Both the position numbers and the translations under genes were made by a program. The notes under the pieces are model-generated. The model was not told the origin of the DNA and did not search any database. It saw only the letters and a program-made list of their open reading frames with translations. From Elioraea sp. (GTDB lineage: Bacteria > Pseudomonadota > Alphaproteobacteria > Acetobacterales > Acetobacteraceae), in contig NZ_JALHPR010000001.1 of assembly GCF_022842375.1 (NCBI RefSeq), positions 62,001 through 126,000 of the forward strand: 64,000 nucleotides of DNA, read 5' to 3'. This document shows, one piece after another, positions 17,007 to 25,211 of the stretch (positions are counted from its first letter, which is position 1; every line of letters begins with the position of its first letter).

Positions 17007-17597
17007 TCAGCGCCGGCGGGCGGTGTAGTCAAATTTCGGGGCGTTGCGGAGTTGCTCCTCCGTCAGCGTCGTCTCGACCCGTGTTTCGTCGTCGGACACG
17101 CGGCGCATCCGCAGCGCTGCTGGCTCGACTGCGACATAGCTCTGCGCAATGCCGACCAGCCCGCCGAACGAGAGGATGATGCCGATGACTTCGCCGCGAT
17201 CGGAGATGATCACGTCCGCGACATCGGCGATCTTGTCCTCGCCGCCCGTGGTGTAGACGTCAGCACCGTCGAGCCTGCTGGCGAGGTAGTGGGATGCGCC
17301 GGCCTGTCGCACGAACCCGGTCGTCGAACCCGCACCGCCCATCGGGGGCTGGGCTGCCTGCCGCTCGGGGATCGCGCCCATTCCCGGCTGCCCGGGCTGT
17401 GCGCGGCCAGGCATCGAGCCAGGAACGGAACCAGGCGGAACAGGGCGATCGGTGCCTGGCTGGGCGGTTCCGCTCATCCCCGGTGATGGTGTCGGGGCTG
17501 GTGCCTGCGCCGGTGCCTGGGCGGTTGCAAAGCCGGCGGCCATCATGATCGTCGCTGCAACGATACTCGTGCTGAGAAGGCGGTTCCGTGTCGGCAT
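17007..17597 (-). CDS. Exported PRC-barrel protein
   Basis: A 196-residue protein with a signal peptide (SIVAATIMMAAGFATAQA), then a Pro/Ala/Gly-rich linker of about 65 residues. A PRC-barrel-like domain follows: ASHYLASRLDGADVYTTGG, then DKIADVADVIISDRGEVIGI. The linker and export suggest a periplasmic location. PRC-barrel domains are small beta-barrels found in photosystem H subunits and RimM; their role in stress-induced periplasmic proteins is not settled. ATG 17597 has GGGAGA six bases upstream (alternative ATG 17615). An exact EcfG-type promoter ends 35 bases upstream. Confidence 0.78.
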   Translation of the reverse strand: MPTRNRLLSTSIVAATIMMAAGFATAQAPAQAPAPTPSPGMSGTAQPGTDRPVPPGSVPGSMPGRAQPGQPGMGAIPERQAAQPPMGGAGSTTGFVRQAGASHYLASRLDGADVYTTGGEDKIADVADVIISDRGEVIGIILSFGGLVGIAQSYVAVEPAALRMRRVSDDETRVETTLTEEQLRNAPKFDYTARRR

Positions 17598-17632
17598 GGT
17601 GTCTCTCCCGTTCATGCTGTTGGTGCGGAAAG

Positions 17633-17657
17633 AACCAGTGTGGTGTCGGTAGGTTCC
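17633..17657 (-). promoter_or_regulatory. EcfG-type promoter (GGAAC-N17-GTT)
   Basis: On the minus strand, GGAAC is at 17657-17653 and GTT at 17635-17633, spacing 17, 35 bases before the PRC-barrel ATG. Confidence 0.8.
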
Positions 17658-17844
17658 AGCCAGCAGGCTGTCAAACCGAGCAGGTCGGCGGCATGGCGGC
17701 CGCGGTGCTGCGCATCGCATGAGGGCCGCATTGGCGCGACGGGTGAGGGACGACGGGCGAAGCCGGACAGCATCTGCCGCCGCCCTCGCCCGTCCCGTTG
17801 TTCATGCGGTGGTGGGCACGACCGGCTTCAAAACATCGCGCTCT

Positions 17845-18336
17845 TCACGCCGCGGCCTGCGCCTCGGCGATGACGGAACGGCTGGCGAGATCCTCAAGCA
17901 GCTTATCCGCTGCCTTCTCCTCGGTAAGGGTCTCGCGCAGCAGCTTGACGATGTCGGGCTGGTTCATCCCCTCGGCCCACGCGATGAGGGTGAGGTAGCG
18001 CGCCATCTCGTAGTGTTCCACCGCCTGGCCACACGCGATCAGTCCCGCATCGCGGACGGGGCTTGGCTGCGTGGCCTCCTCGAGCAGTTCCTCGCATTCC
18101 TGGATCAGGCCCTGGATTGCTTCGCAGGTCTGGCCCTGCGCCCTCTTGCCGAGCGTTTCGAACACGCGCTGCAGGCGCTCGACCTGGCCCTGGGTCTGTT
18201 CCTTGTGCTCGGTGAAAGCCTGCTTGAGCTTGGGATTCTGCGCAGCCCGCGCCATCTTGGGCAACGCCTTCAGCAGCTGACGCTCGGCGTAGTAGATGTC
18301 TTTGAGCGTCATCATGAAGAGTTCACTGAACTGCAT
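17845..18336 (-). CDS. YciE/YciF-type ferritin-like protein (DUF892)
   Basis: A 163-residue helical protein of the DUF892 (YciE/YciF) family, ferritin-like four-helix bundles found in many stress regulons. It starts with FSELFMMTLKDIYYAERQLLKALPKMA and has the AVEHYEMARYLTLIAWAE helix with the Glu/His pair that lines the metal site in the fold. Metal binding and protection from oxidative or osmotic stress are inferred from the family. An exact EcfG-type promoter ends 45 bases before ATG 18336. About 190 bases after its stop lies the next promoter region; no clear terminator was seen. Confidence 0.9.
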   Translation of the reverse strand: MQFSELFMMTLKDIYYAERQLLKALPKMARAAQNPKLKQAFTEHKEQTQGQVERLQRVFETLGKRAQGQTCEAIQGLIQECEELLEEATQPSPVRDAGLIACGQAVEHYEMARYLTLIAWAEGMNQPDIVKLLRETLTEEKAADKLLEDLASRSVIAEAQAAA

Positions 18337-18381
18337 TGGATCAACCTCCGTTCACCGCACCCGCGGCGAGTGCTGGGGCTG

Positions 18382-18406
18382 AACCGCCTCGGCGCGGACG
18401 GGTTCC
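18382..18406 (-). promoter_or_regulatory. EcfG-type promoter (GGAAC-N17-GTT)
   Basis: On the minus strand, GGAAC is at 18406-18402 and GTT at 18384-18382, spacing 17, between the end of opgH and the YciE-like gene. Confidence 0.8.
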
Positions 18407-18422
18407 CAGCGGCGGGGTGCGC

Positions 18423-20633
18423 TCATTGCGCCGCCACCGCGTCGGCTGACCGATCGTCTCGCCTGGCTTTCGTTCCATCGGCGAGCGCGACGAGTGCCGC
18501 CACCGATCCAGCATCGCCGAGCAGCGCCAGTTTCTCCTCGCGATCGAGGATGGCGAGCGCATCGGTGAGCGCGTCCACCGCAGCGACCTTCGTCCGCCCA
18601 GTCGCCCGCTTGAGATCCTGACGCGCATGGCCTGCACGTCGCGCAGCCGGCAGAAGTGCGAGATGCAGTGCGAGCAGCGTTCTGTCGGCGGCAAGTCGGA
18701 TGATGCCGTCGGCATCCGGCGCATCGAGGCTGCGCAGCCGGGCGCGGCAAGTGGCCGCGCGCTGCAGCACGCGTGGCGGCGATGCTTCCTCCGGAATGAC
18801 AAGCAGCCCCGCCCGCGCCAGTGCCTGCCCGACCCTTGCGCTGCCGGTGACGACGACGAGCGGGATGGCGAGCAGGAGGCCGAGGATCACCGGTGACATC
18901 CAGAGCGCGAGCGACGGCGCAATGAGGATGACGAAGCAAAGTGCCACGCCGAGCAATGTGTGCCACGCATAGAGCCGGATGGCGTCGCGCCAGGCGACAT
19001 GCCTGCGGTCACGGCATTGTGCCGACCACCCGGCATCACGGCCCGCGAGGATGCTCGCCACGTGGCGCGCGTGCGTGAGCATCGAGACGGGGGCAATCAA
19101 CCCGGAAACGATGATCTCGATCACGGTTCCGGCAAGCACGGTGCCAGCCCCGCCCGCGCGGCGGCTTTCGCTCGTGTTCCGCAGGAACGCTGCGGCAGCG
19201 AGCAGCTTCGGCACGATCAGCATCATCATGGTCGCGACGAACATCCACTTCGCACGCACGGGGTCGACGACGGGCCAGTGCGGGAACAGGGCATGGCCTG
19301 TCGGAAAATAGACATGCCCCGCGAGATGGGCCTTTAGTGAAAGGACGATTCCGCCGATCAGGAAGGCGAGCCACAGCGGCGCCGTGAGATACGCGCCGAT
19401 GCCGGTCAGAAGGTGAAGCCGGCTGATGGGGTGGAGCCCCGCCGCCGGCAGGATCGCCGCATGCTGGAGGTTGCCCTGGCACCACCGGCGATCGCGGATC
19501 GCACTGTCGATCATGTTGGGCGGCCCCTGCTCGTGGCTGCCGCTGAGCAATGGGATCGTGTGCACCGCCCAGCCCGCGCGGCGGAGCAATGCTGCCTCGA
19601 TGAAGTCGTGGCTAAGGATCTGCCCACCGAATGGCTTGGCGCCAGGGAGGTGCGGAAGGCCGGCAGACGCGGCGAAGGCGGCGGTGCGGATGATGGCGTT
19701 GTGACCGTAGTAGTTGCCCTCCGCGCCCTGCCACCAGGCATTGCCCGCGGCAATGAGGGCGCCATGGATGCGGCCAGCGAATTGCTGCATCCGGGCGAGC
19801 AGCGTCTCGCCGTCGACACTGATGGGCAGGGTCTGGATCATTCCGACATCGGGATGTCGTTCCATCGCTCCTGCAAGGCGCACCAGCGTACGGCCCTCCA
19901 TCACGCTGTCGGCATCCAGCACGACGAAATGCGCATAGGCGCCGCCGAACCGCGTGATCCACTCAGCGATGTTGCCGACCTTCCGCTCCGCATTATCGTG
20001 GCGCCTGCGATAGTGGATCGGTGGGCCGCCGGCGATGCGGTGGCGGATCGCCAGGAACTGTGCTTCCTCCGCGATCCACGCATCTGGGTCCGTCGTGTCG
20101 CTCAGCACGAAGATGTCGAAGCTCGCAGCCGCACCCGCCTCGACCAGCGAGCCATGCATCGCCTCGATCGCGCCGAACACCGCGGCGGCCTGTTCGTTGT
20201 GGATGGGCATCAGCAGTGCCGTGCGCGTCGTGAGTGCAAGCCTGCCACCGGCCTCGAGCAGATGATGGGTACGGCCGCGCAGCAACACGGCAAAGCCGAT
20301 GATGGCGTTGATGAAGGCAAGCCCGATCCACGCGAAGAGCATGGCAAAGAGCATGAGCAGGATGATCGCCGGCATGCCAGGGCCAGGACCGTCCAGCACT
20401 TTCGACATCTCGATGGTTGCACCGATGCCGAGCATCGTGGCCCCGCCGAGGACGAGGAGCCTGCGCCACGCAATGCCGGGGGGCGAGGATGGCAACCGCG
20501 CTGGCGCGCGGGGTTCCGCACGGCCAAGCGACTGAACAGGCATCGCCATCGGGCATCCAAGTGGCATCGCAGGGAGCACCCGATCGCCGCCGCGGCGGCG
20601 AGCGCGGCCCGCGAACTCGCTTATGCCGACCAT
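18423..20633 (-). CDS. opgH: Glucans biosynthesis glucosyltransferase OpgH
   Basis: OpgH (MdoH) is the inner-membrane glucosyltransferase that builds and exports the backbone of osmoregulated periplasmic glucans. N-terminal membrane segments lie near residues 55-75 and 88-118. The GT2 catalytic domain has LLMPIHNE, FDIFVLSDTTDPD, VVLDADSVMEGRTL (DxD) and the RRWCQGNLQH (QxxRW-type) motif. C-terminal membrane segments follow. Length (736 residues) is normal. ATG 20633 overlaps the opgG end by 13 bases; a TTG at 20645 is the alternative. It forms an operon with opgG, in the usual order. Confidence 0.93.
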   Translation of the reverse strand: MVGISEFAGRARRRGGDRVLPAMPLGCPMAMPVQSLGRAEPRAPARLPSSPPGIAWRRLLVLGGATMLGIGATIEMSKVLDGPGPGMPAIILLMLFAMLFAWIGLAFINAIIGFAVLLRGRTHHLLEAGGRLALTTRTALLMPIHNEQAAAVFGAIEAMHGSLVEAGAAASFDIFVLSDTTDPDAWIAEEAQFLAIRHRIAGGPPIHYRRRHDNAERKVGNIAEWITRFGGAYAHFVVLDADSVMEGRTLVRLAGAMERHPDVGMIQTLPISVDGETLLARMQQFAGRIHGALIAAGNAWWQGAEGNYYGHNAIIRTAAFAASAGLPHLPGAKPFGGQILSHDFIEAALLRRAGWAVHTIPLLSGSHEQGPPNMIDSAIRDRRWCQGNLQHAAILPAAGLHPISRLHLLTGIGAYLTAPLWLAFLIGGIVLSLKAHLAGHVYFPTGHALFPHWPVVDPVRAKWMFVATMMMLIVPKLLAAAAFLRNTSESRRAGGAGTVLAGTVIEIIVSGLIAPVSMLTHARHVASILAGRDAGWSAQCRDRRHVAWRDAIRLYAWHTLLGVALCFVILIAPSLALWMSPVILGLLLAIPLVVVTGSARVGQALARAGLLVIPEEASPPRVLQRAATCRARLRSLDAPDADGIIRLAADRTLLALHLALLPAARRAGHARQDLKRATGRTKVAAVDALTDALAILDREEKLALLGDAGSVAALVALADGTKARRDDRSADAVAAQ

Positions 20634-22156
20634 CGGTACAGCCAAGTCTCGGTCAACGGTGCGCCGTCATGCAGCAGCCTCACGCCGAGCTCTGCCATGG
20701 GCGCGCCGCCGGAGGCGAATTCGAAGGCAACGCGCAGGCCACCCGTCTCGATATTCGGGTGAATCGTCGCGTGATGGATGGTCCCCGCACTTGCCCACGC
20801 ATCGAGGACAGGACGCGGCGCGCCCTGACGCTCCGCGAGTGCCCTGCCGTCGACGTCGAGGACGAAGCGGCGCATCCGCGCGTTGCTGCCCGCGCCCACG
20901 CGCGTGCCGGTGAACGCAGCGACCGTCGGGCCGATGGGCGGCTCCGAGCACCAGTGCAGCCGGTACTGAAGCCGCGTCTCGCCACCGGCTGGCAGCGGTG
21001 CCTTCGGACGCCAGAACGCGACGATGTTGTCGTTGATCTCGTTCGGCGTCGGAATCTCGATGAGCTGCACCTCACCCTCGCCGAAGGGGCTCAGCGGCTC
21101 GACCCATAGCGAGGGCCTGCGGTGGAAGGCTGATTCGAGATCGTGGAAATCCGTGAAGAACCGGCGCCGCTGCATCAATCCGAAACCGGTCGGATCGCGA
21201 TCGGCAAAGCCACTGACCTGCAGGGTGCGCGGGTTCGTCAGCGGGCGCCAGAGCCGCTCGCCGCGCGCCGTCAGGACAAGCAGGCCATCGGAGTCGTGCA
21301 CGGCTGGGCGATAGTCATCCGCGCCACCGCGATCGTTCGGGCTGTGCAGGTACATGCTGGTCAAGGGTGCTATGCCTGCGGAGATCAGGTTTCGCCGTGG
21401 ATAGAGCCGCGCATCGACATCCATCGTCGTCACCGCACCCGGCCTGACAGTGAAGCGATAGGCACCGGCAACGCTCTGGCTGTCGAGCAGGGCGTGCACC
21501 ACGAGTGTCTCGGCCTCGGGATCGGGGCGCTCGAACCAGAAGCTGCGGAACCAGGGAAACTCCTCGCCTTTCGGATCAGCCGTCCCGAGCGCGAGGCCGC
21601 GCGCGGAGATGCCATAGACATGCCCCCTGGCAACGGCGCGGAAGTAGCTCGCACCGAGGAACGCGACGACCTCGTCGTAGTGGTCGGTGCGGTTGAGCCG
21701 GGTGAGGACGCGCGTGCCCGCGTAGCCAAGGTCCTCGTCCGCCACCGGCCTTATCTTCTCGCCATAGCTGAACTGGCGCGACCCGAAGCGAAGCGGACGG
21801 GCGACGCCGTGATCCACGTCGTGAAGCGCCACCCGATCGCGATAGAGGAAGCCCCGATGGAACGGCTGCAGCTGGAAGGGCAGGCCTTCGCTGCGCCACG
21901 GGGCCTGGCTGCGATCGAAGCGGATCGTGCGGTACTGGTCGTATGAAAGGTCACGCAGCGAGGGGGGCAAGGCGTTGTCGGGTGCCACATACGGCTTCGC
22001 TGCCAAGTGTCGCGCGCGCATGGCGACCTGCTCGGCGCTGAAGCCGTCAGCGTCCGACGGTTGCCCCTCTGCCTGTGCAGTCCCAACGAGCGTAGGGCTG
22101 CTGGCCGACAGGCTTGCTGCGGCGATGCCACCCATCATCACATGCCGTCGCAGCAC
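20621..22156 (-). CDS. opgG: Periplasmic glucan biosynthesis protein OpgG/OpgD
   Basis: OpgG is a periplasmic protein needed to branch or modify the osmoregulated glucan backbone. A signal peptide with a twin-Arg-like start (LRRHVMMGGIAAASL) is followed by the MdoG domain: KPYVAPDNALPPSLRDLSYDQ, SYFRAVARGHVYGISARGLA and FFTDFHDLESAFHRRPSLWVEP. Length (511 residues) is typical. The RR motif could mean Tat export, as in OpgD, so OpgD is an alternative name. GTG 22156 has GGAGGT about 8 bases before it. It lies upstream of and overlaps opgH. Confidence 0.92.
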   Translation of the reverse strand: MLRRHVMMGGIAAASLSASSPTLVGTAQAEGQPSDADGFSAEQVAMRARHLAAKPYVAPDNALPPSLRDLSYDQYRTIRFDRSQAPWRSEGLPFQLQPFHRGFLYRDRVALHDVDHGVARPLRFGSRQFSYGEKIRPVADEDLGYAGTRVLTRLNRTDHYDEVVAFLGASYFRAVARGHVYGISARGLALGTADPKGEEFPWFRSFWFERPDPEAETLVVHALLDSQSVAGAYRFTVRPGAVTTMDVDARLYPRRNLISAGIAPLTSMYLHSPNDRGGADDYRPAVHDSDGLLVLTARGERLWRPLTNPRTLQVSGFADRDPTGFGLMQRRRFFTDFHDLESAFHRRPSLWVEPLSPFGEGEVQLIEIPTPNEINDNIVAFWRPKAPLPAGGETRLQYRLHWCSEPPIGPTVAAFTGTRVGAGSNARMRRFVLDVDGRALAERQGAPRPVLDAWASAGTIHHATIHPNIETGGLRVAFEFASGGAPMAELGVRLLHDGAPLTETWLYRWSA

Positions 22157-22215
22157 TCTGGCGACCTCCGTTGCGGGGGTTCATCAGGGGCTCACCAGCG
22201 AGCCCGGAAGCGAAT

Positions 22216-22241
22216 GGGGCTGCCGCGCGCGCGGCAGCCCC
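22216..22241. terminator. 26-bp perfect palindrome, likely terminator
   Basis: GGGGCTGCCGC and its exact reverse complement surround GCGC, directly after the stop of the PRC-barrel gene (22266) and before opgG. No T run follows, so it may instead attenuate read-through into opgG. Confidence 0.55.
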
Positions 22242-22265
22242 ACCAGCCTGGTGAACTGACCGTGG

Positions 22266-22763
22266 TCAGACCTTCCGGTAGCTGCCGCCCGTGCTCGAGC
22301 CCGCGCCCATGCTGGAGCCGGTGCCCATGCTGGAGCCGCCGGCGCGACCGCTACCCTCGCCCATGCGGCGATCGTCGGCACGGCCAGCGCCGTAGTAGCT
22401 GTCGATGCTGCCGCGCCAGGTTGAGTCGGTCCAATCGACCGTGTCCTGCATCCCGTAGCTCGGAGCGCCCTTCAGCTGCTCCTCGGTGATGCCGACCACG
22501 TAGCCATCCTGCCGCGTGTCGTAGCGAAGCTGGTCCCACGGCAACGGATAGTGGCTCTCCCCGAAGCCGAGGAAGCCGCCGAACGAGAGAACGGCGTAGG
22601 AAACCTGGCCGCTCGTCTTGTCGATCATCACGGTGTCGATTGAACCGAGCTTGTTGCCCGCGTGGTCATACACGTTGGTGCCCTCGACCTTGTCGGACGC
22701 GATCAGTGACGTGGTCTCGCGTGCATCAACGCTGTGTCGGGTATCGTGGGTCGTGCCGGCCAT
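22266..22763 (-). CDS. PRC-barrel domain protein
   Basis: A 165-residue protein without a signal peptide. The PRC-barrel domain spans about residues 15-95 (LIASDKVEGTNVYDHAGNKL, then DKTSGQVSYAVLSFGGFLGF and HYPLPWDQLRYD). The C-terminal 60 residues are Ser/Gly/Met-rich and repetitive (GSSMGTGSSMGAGSSTGG). This layout is common in alphaproteobacterial stress proteins, but no biochemical role is established. An exact EcfG-type promoter ends 32 bases before ATG 22763. A 26-bp palindrome follows the stop. Confidence 0.87.
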   Translation of the reverse strand: MAGTTHDTRHSVDARETTSLIASDKVEGTNVYDHAGNKLGSIDTVMIDKTSGQVSYAVLSFGGFLGFGESHYPLPWDQLRYDTRQDGYVVGITEEQLKGAPSYGMQDTVDWTDSTWRGSIDSYYGAGRADDRRMGEGSGRAGGSSMGTGSSMGAGSSTGGSYRKV

Positions 22764-22795
22764 TGGTGAACCTCCGTGGGTTGGGATGCGGACAG

Positions 22796-22820
22796 AACCG
22801 ACCTGGCGGGCCCAGGTTCC
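22796..22820 (-). promoter_or_regulatory. EcfG-type promoter (GGAAC-N17-GTT)
   Basis: On the minus strand, GGAAC is at 22820-22816 and GTT at 22798-22796, spacing 17, 32 bases before the PRC-barrel ATG. Confidence 0.8.
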
Positions 22821-22960
22821 CGCCGCCTGCGCAGCGCCCCGCGGTTCCAGCGTATGGGGCGCAACCTCCGCCGACCGTGATCGTTCTCGTGATGCGCCAT
22901 CATCCGCCTGGGCCGATTGGCCCGGAGACAGGGAGCGAATAGCGAAAGGACCGCTCTTCC

Positions 22961-24841
22961 GTGAGCCGCCGCACTTCCGTCAATCGCCGTCGCGCGATCA
23001 TCCTGCTCATCATCGCCGCAGTTCCGCTCGCGATTGTGGCGGCGACACTGATTCTGCTGCCTGGGATCGAGCTCGGCCCTGCCGTCGCGCGCCGGCTCGA
23101 GGCGCAGTTGGGGCGGACGGTGACGATCACGAGCCTGCGGCTGATTCCGCGGCGCAGTATTCGCATCGAGCTCCGCGACGTCCGGGTTGCCAATATCGAC
23201 GGCGGCACCGCACCGGCGATGGCAACGCTTGGTAGGCTCAGCGCCGAGCTTGATGTGCTGCCGCTGCTGCGGGGCAGGGTCGTGGTGCGCAGCATCGACG
23301 TGGCGGGATTCTCCCTGCTGCTCGAGCGGGCGGCGGATCGCCGCGCGAACTGGAGATTCGGCACGCGCGGGAGCCCGACTGAGACCGAAGCTGATGCGCG
23401 CGCCTCCGTGCCGACCATCCTCGACCTCCGCCTTTCCGACAGCGAGGTCACGTTCCGGACGACGAGTGGCACCATGCTGCGCACCGTCATCGCCACGGCG
23501 CGGGGCACTGCGGCGGATGCGTCCCAGCCGATCACGCTGGGCGCCGACGGCAGCTACAACGATGTCCCGATCGCGCTGCGTGCGACGCTCGGCAGCTTCG
23601 ACGCGCTGCGCGATGCCGGAGTTGCGTTTCCTGTCGCGTTAGAGGCCGTTTCCGGCGACACGACGCTTACCTTCCGTGGCACGTCGCGCCATCCGCTCGA
23701 CGCTGATGGCCTCGACGGTGCGCTCGCCCTGAACGCCCCCACGGTCGCCACGCTGCTGGCGATCGGCGGCGTCGACCAGTCACCGCCGGTCAGCCTGACG
23801 CTGTCGGGCCACGCGACACGACAGGACACTCTGTGGCGCCTCACCGACATCGAGGGGGAGCTGGACGGCGCGCCCTTCACCGGCGCATCGCTCGCGCTGA
23901 CGGAGGGCGCTTCGGGCGAGCCCGAATCGATCGCCGCAACCCTCGCGTTCACCCGGCTCGATTTCGACAAGCTGCTCGCCTCCCCTGGCGGCGAGGGGGC
24001 CGACGATGGGCCTGACATGCCGCTGCGGGTCGCTCTCGCACCAGATCCTCTGGTGACGGCCGATATCTCGGCCGAGGCCTTCACCTACGGCCGCCTCCAG
24101 GCGCGGGATGCCCGCCTCAAGGGGGAAATCGCCCCCTCGCGGATCACCCTTCAGGAACTGTCGCTCTTCGGTTTCGGCGCGCAGCTCAGCGGGCGGGTCG
24201 ACATCACGCCGGCCGGCGATGGAGCGCGGCTTGTCGCGGAGGCGGAGCTGCGCGAGAGCGACCTCGACGCACTCCGCCGCAGCGTCGGATTTGGCCCGCT
24301 GCCCGTGACCGGGCGCGTCCATGGCCGGCTCGCGATGGAGGCGGAGGGAACCGCGTTGAACGAGGCGCTGCGCGGTGCTGACGGGACGCTCGTGCTGGGC
24401 ATGTCCAGCGGCAGGATCGCGCGCGAGGTGATCGAGATGGCCTCGACCGATGTCAGGGCGCTGTTCCGGACCGCGGAGGGCACGACCCAGGTCACGTGCA
24501 TGCTGGCGGTCGTGGTGCTGCGCGATGGGGCAGGGGACGTGGCACCGCTTCACCTTCGCGCCGGAACGGGGGCGGTCAGTGGCATCGCGACATTCGATCT
24601 CAACCGCCGATGGCTCGACCTGGTGATCGGGAGCAGGCGCGAGACGACGCACACGCTCGCCCTCGACATTCCCGTCCGCGTCAGCGGCCGCTTCGCCGAC
24701 CTCTCGTTCGAGCCGGCGGCTGCCGGGCCGGAAGAGCGGGCGCAGCAGACGGGAGCCCGCCACGTCGCGGCCCTGCCGCCGTCGCTCCGCGACACCGCGA
24801 CCGGGAATGCCTGCTATCGCTCGGCCATGGGGCGCCGCTGA
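22961..24841 (+). CDS. AsmA-family protein
   Basis: A 626-residue AsmA-like protein. A basic N terminus and one membrane span (about residues 12-34) anchor a large periplasmic part. The AsmA N-terminal block VARRLEAQLGRTVTITSLRLIPRRSIRIELRDVRV is followed by repeated beta-rich segments. The C-terminal AsmA_2-type block contains GFGAQLSGRVDITPAG and RVHGRLAMEAEG. AsmA-type proteins are bridge-like proteins implicated in moving phospholipids across the envelope; this role is inferred. The GTG start at 22961 follows AAAGGA, with spacing a little long. It is divergent from the PRC-barrel gene. Confidence 0.85.
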   Translation: MSRRTSVNRRRAIILLIIAAVPLAIVAATLILLPGIELGPAVARRLEAQLGRTVTITSLRLIPRRSIRIELRDVRVANIDGGTAPAMATLGRLSAELDVLPLLRGRVVVRSIDVAGFSLLLERAADRRANWRFGTRGSPTETEADARASVPTILDLRLSDSEVTFRTTSGTMLRTVIATARGTAADASQPITLGADGSYNDVPIALRATLGSFDALRDAGVAFPVALEAVSGDTTLTFRGTSRHPLDADGLDGALALNAPTVATLLAIGGVDQSPPVSLTLSGHATRQDTLWRLTDIEGELDGAPFTGASLALTEGASGEPESIAATLAFTRLDFDKLLASPGGEGADDGPDMPLRVALAPDPLVTADISAEAFTYGRLQARDARLKGEIAPSRITLQELSLFGFGAQLSGRVDITPAGDGARLVAEAELRESDLDALRRSVGFGPLPVTGRVHGRLAMEAEGTALNEALRGADGTLVLGMSSGRIAREVIEMASTDVRALFRTAEGTTQVTCMLAVVVLRDGAGDVAPLHLRAGTGAVSGIATFDLNRRWLDLVIGSRRETTHTLALDIPVRVSGRFADLSFEPAAAGPEERAQQTGARHVAALPPSLRDTATGNACYRSAMGRR

Positions 24842-25211
24842 CCCGATGCGCCGCAGCCCTCGGTCCGTTGACACGATCGAGACGAAGCGAGCCGATCGCT
24901 CCGTCGGACCGGCTTGAAACCGGGCAGGACCTTTATGATCGCCGATGTTGGGCCTGCCGCAGGGATATTCGCTTGCAGCGATTGTCCCCAATCGGAGAAC
25001 TGCATGCGCACGTTACAGTCCGCATGAAGAACACACTGACGGGCCCAATGACGGTTGCACGTCGGTGCGCCGCACGCTTCACTAGCGAAGCGGATCTCGG
25101 GTACGCACGCGCGCTCACTCACGAGGCAGCCGCTTGAACCGTCCAGGGCAGGGACAGGCCGATCATTTCGCCGCATGGCGCGGACCACCGACGCCGGCCC
25201 AGGACGACGCC
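24842..25211 (+). other. Intergenic stretch, no gene seen
   Basis: This gap between the AsmA-like gene and the HWE kinase has no convincing coding region; open frames here are short and antisense-like. A TTGACA hexamer at 24868 and a TATGAT hexamer at 24934 are present but not at promoter spacing from each other. No GGAAC-type stress promoter was found. The kinase frame is open back to a TTG at 25134. Confidence 0.5.

Noticed and set aside
17738-17794. Inverted repeat GACGGGTGAGGG / CCCTCGCCCGTC
   Set aside because: Loop of over 30 bases and no T run, so not a convincing terminator.
24868-24939. TTGACA and TATGAT hexamers before the HWE kinase
   Set aside because: Not at proper spacing from each other; not called as a promoter.
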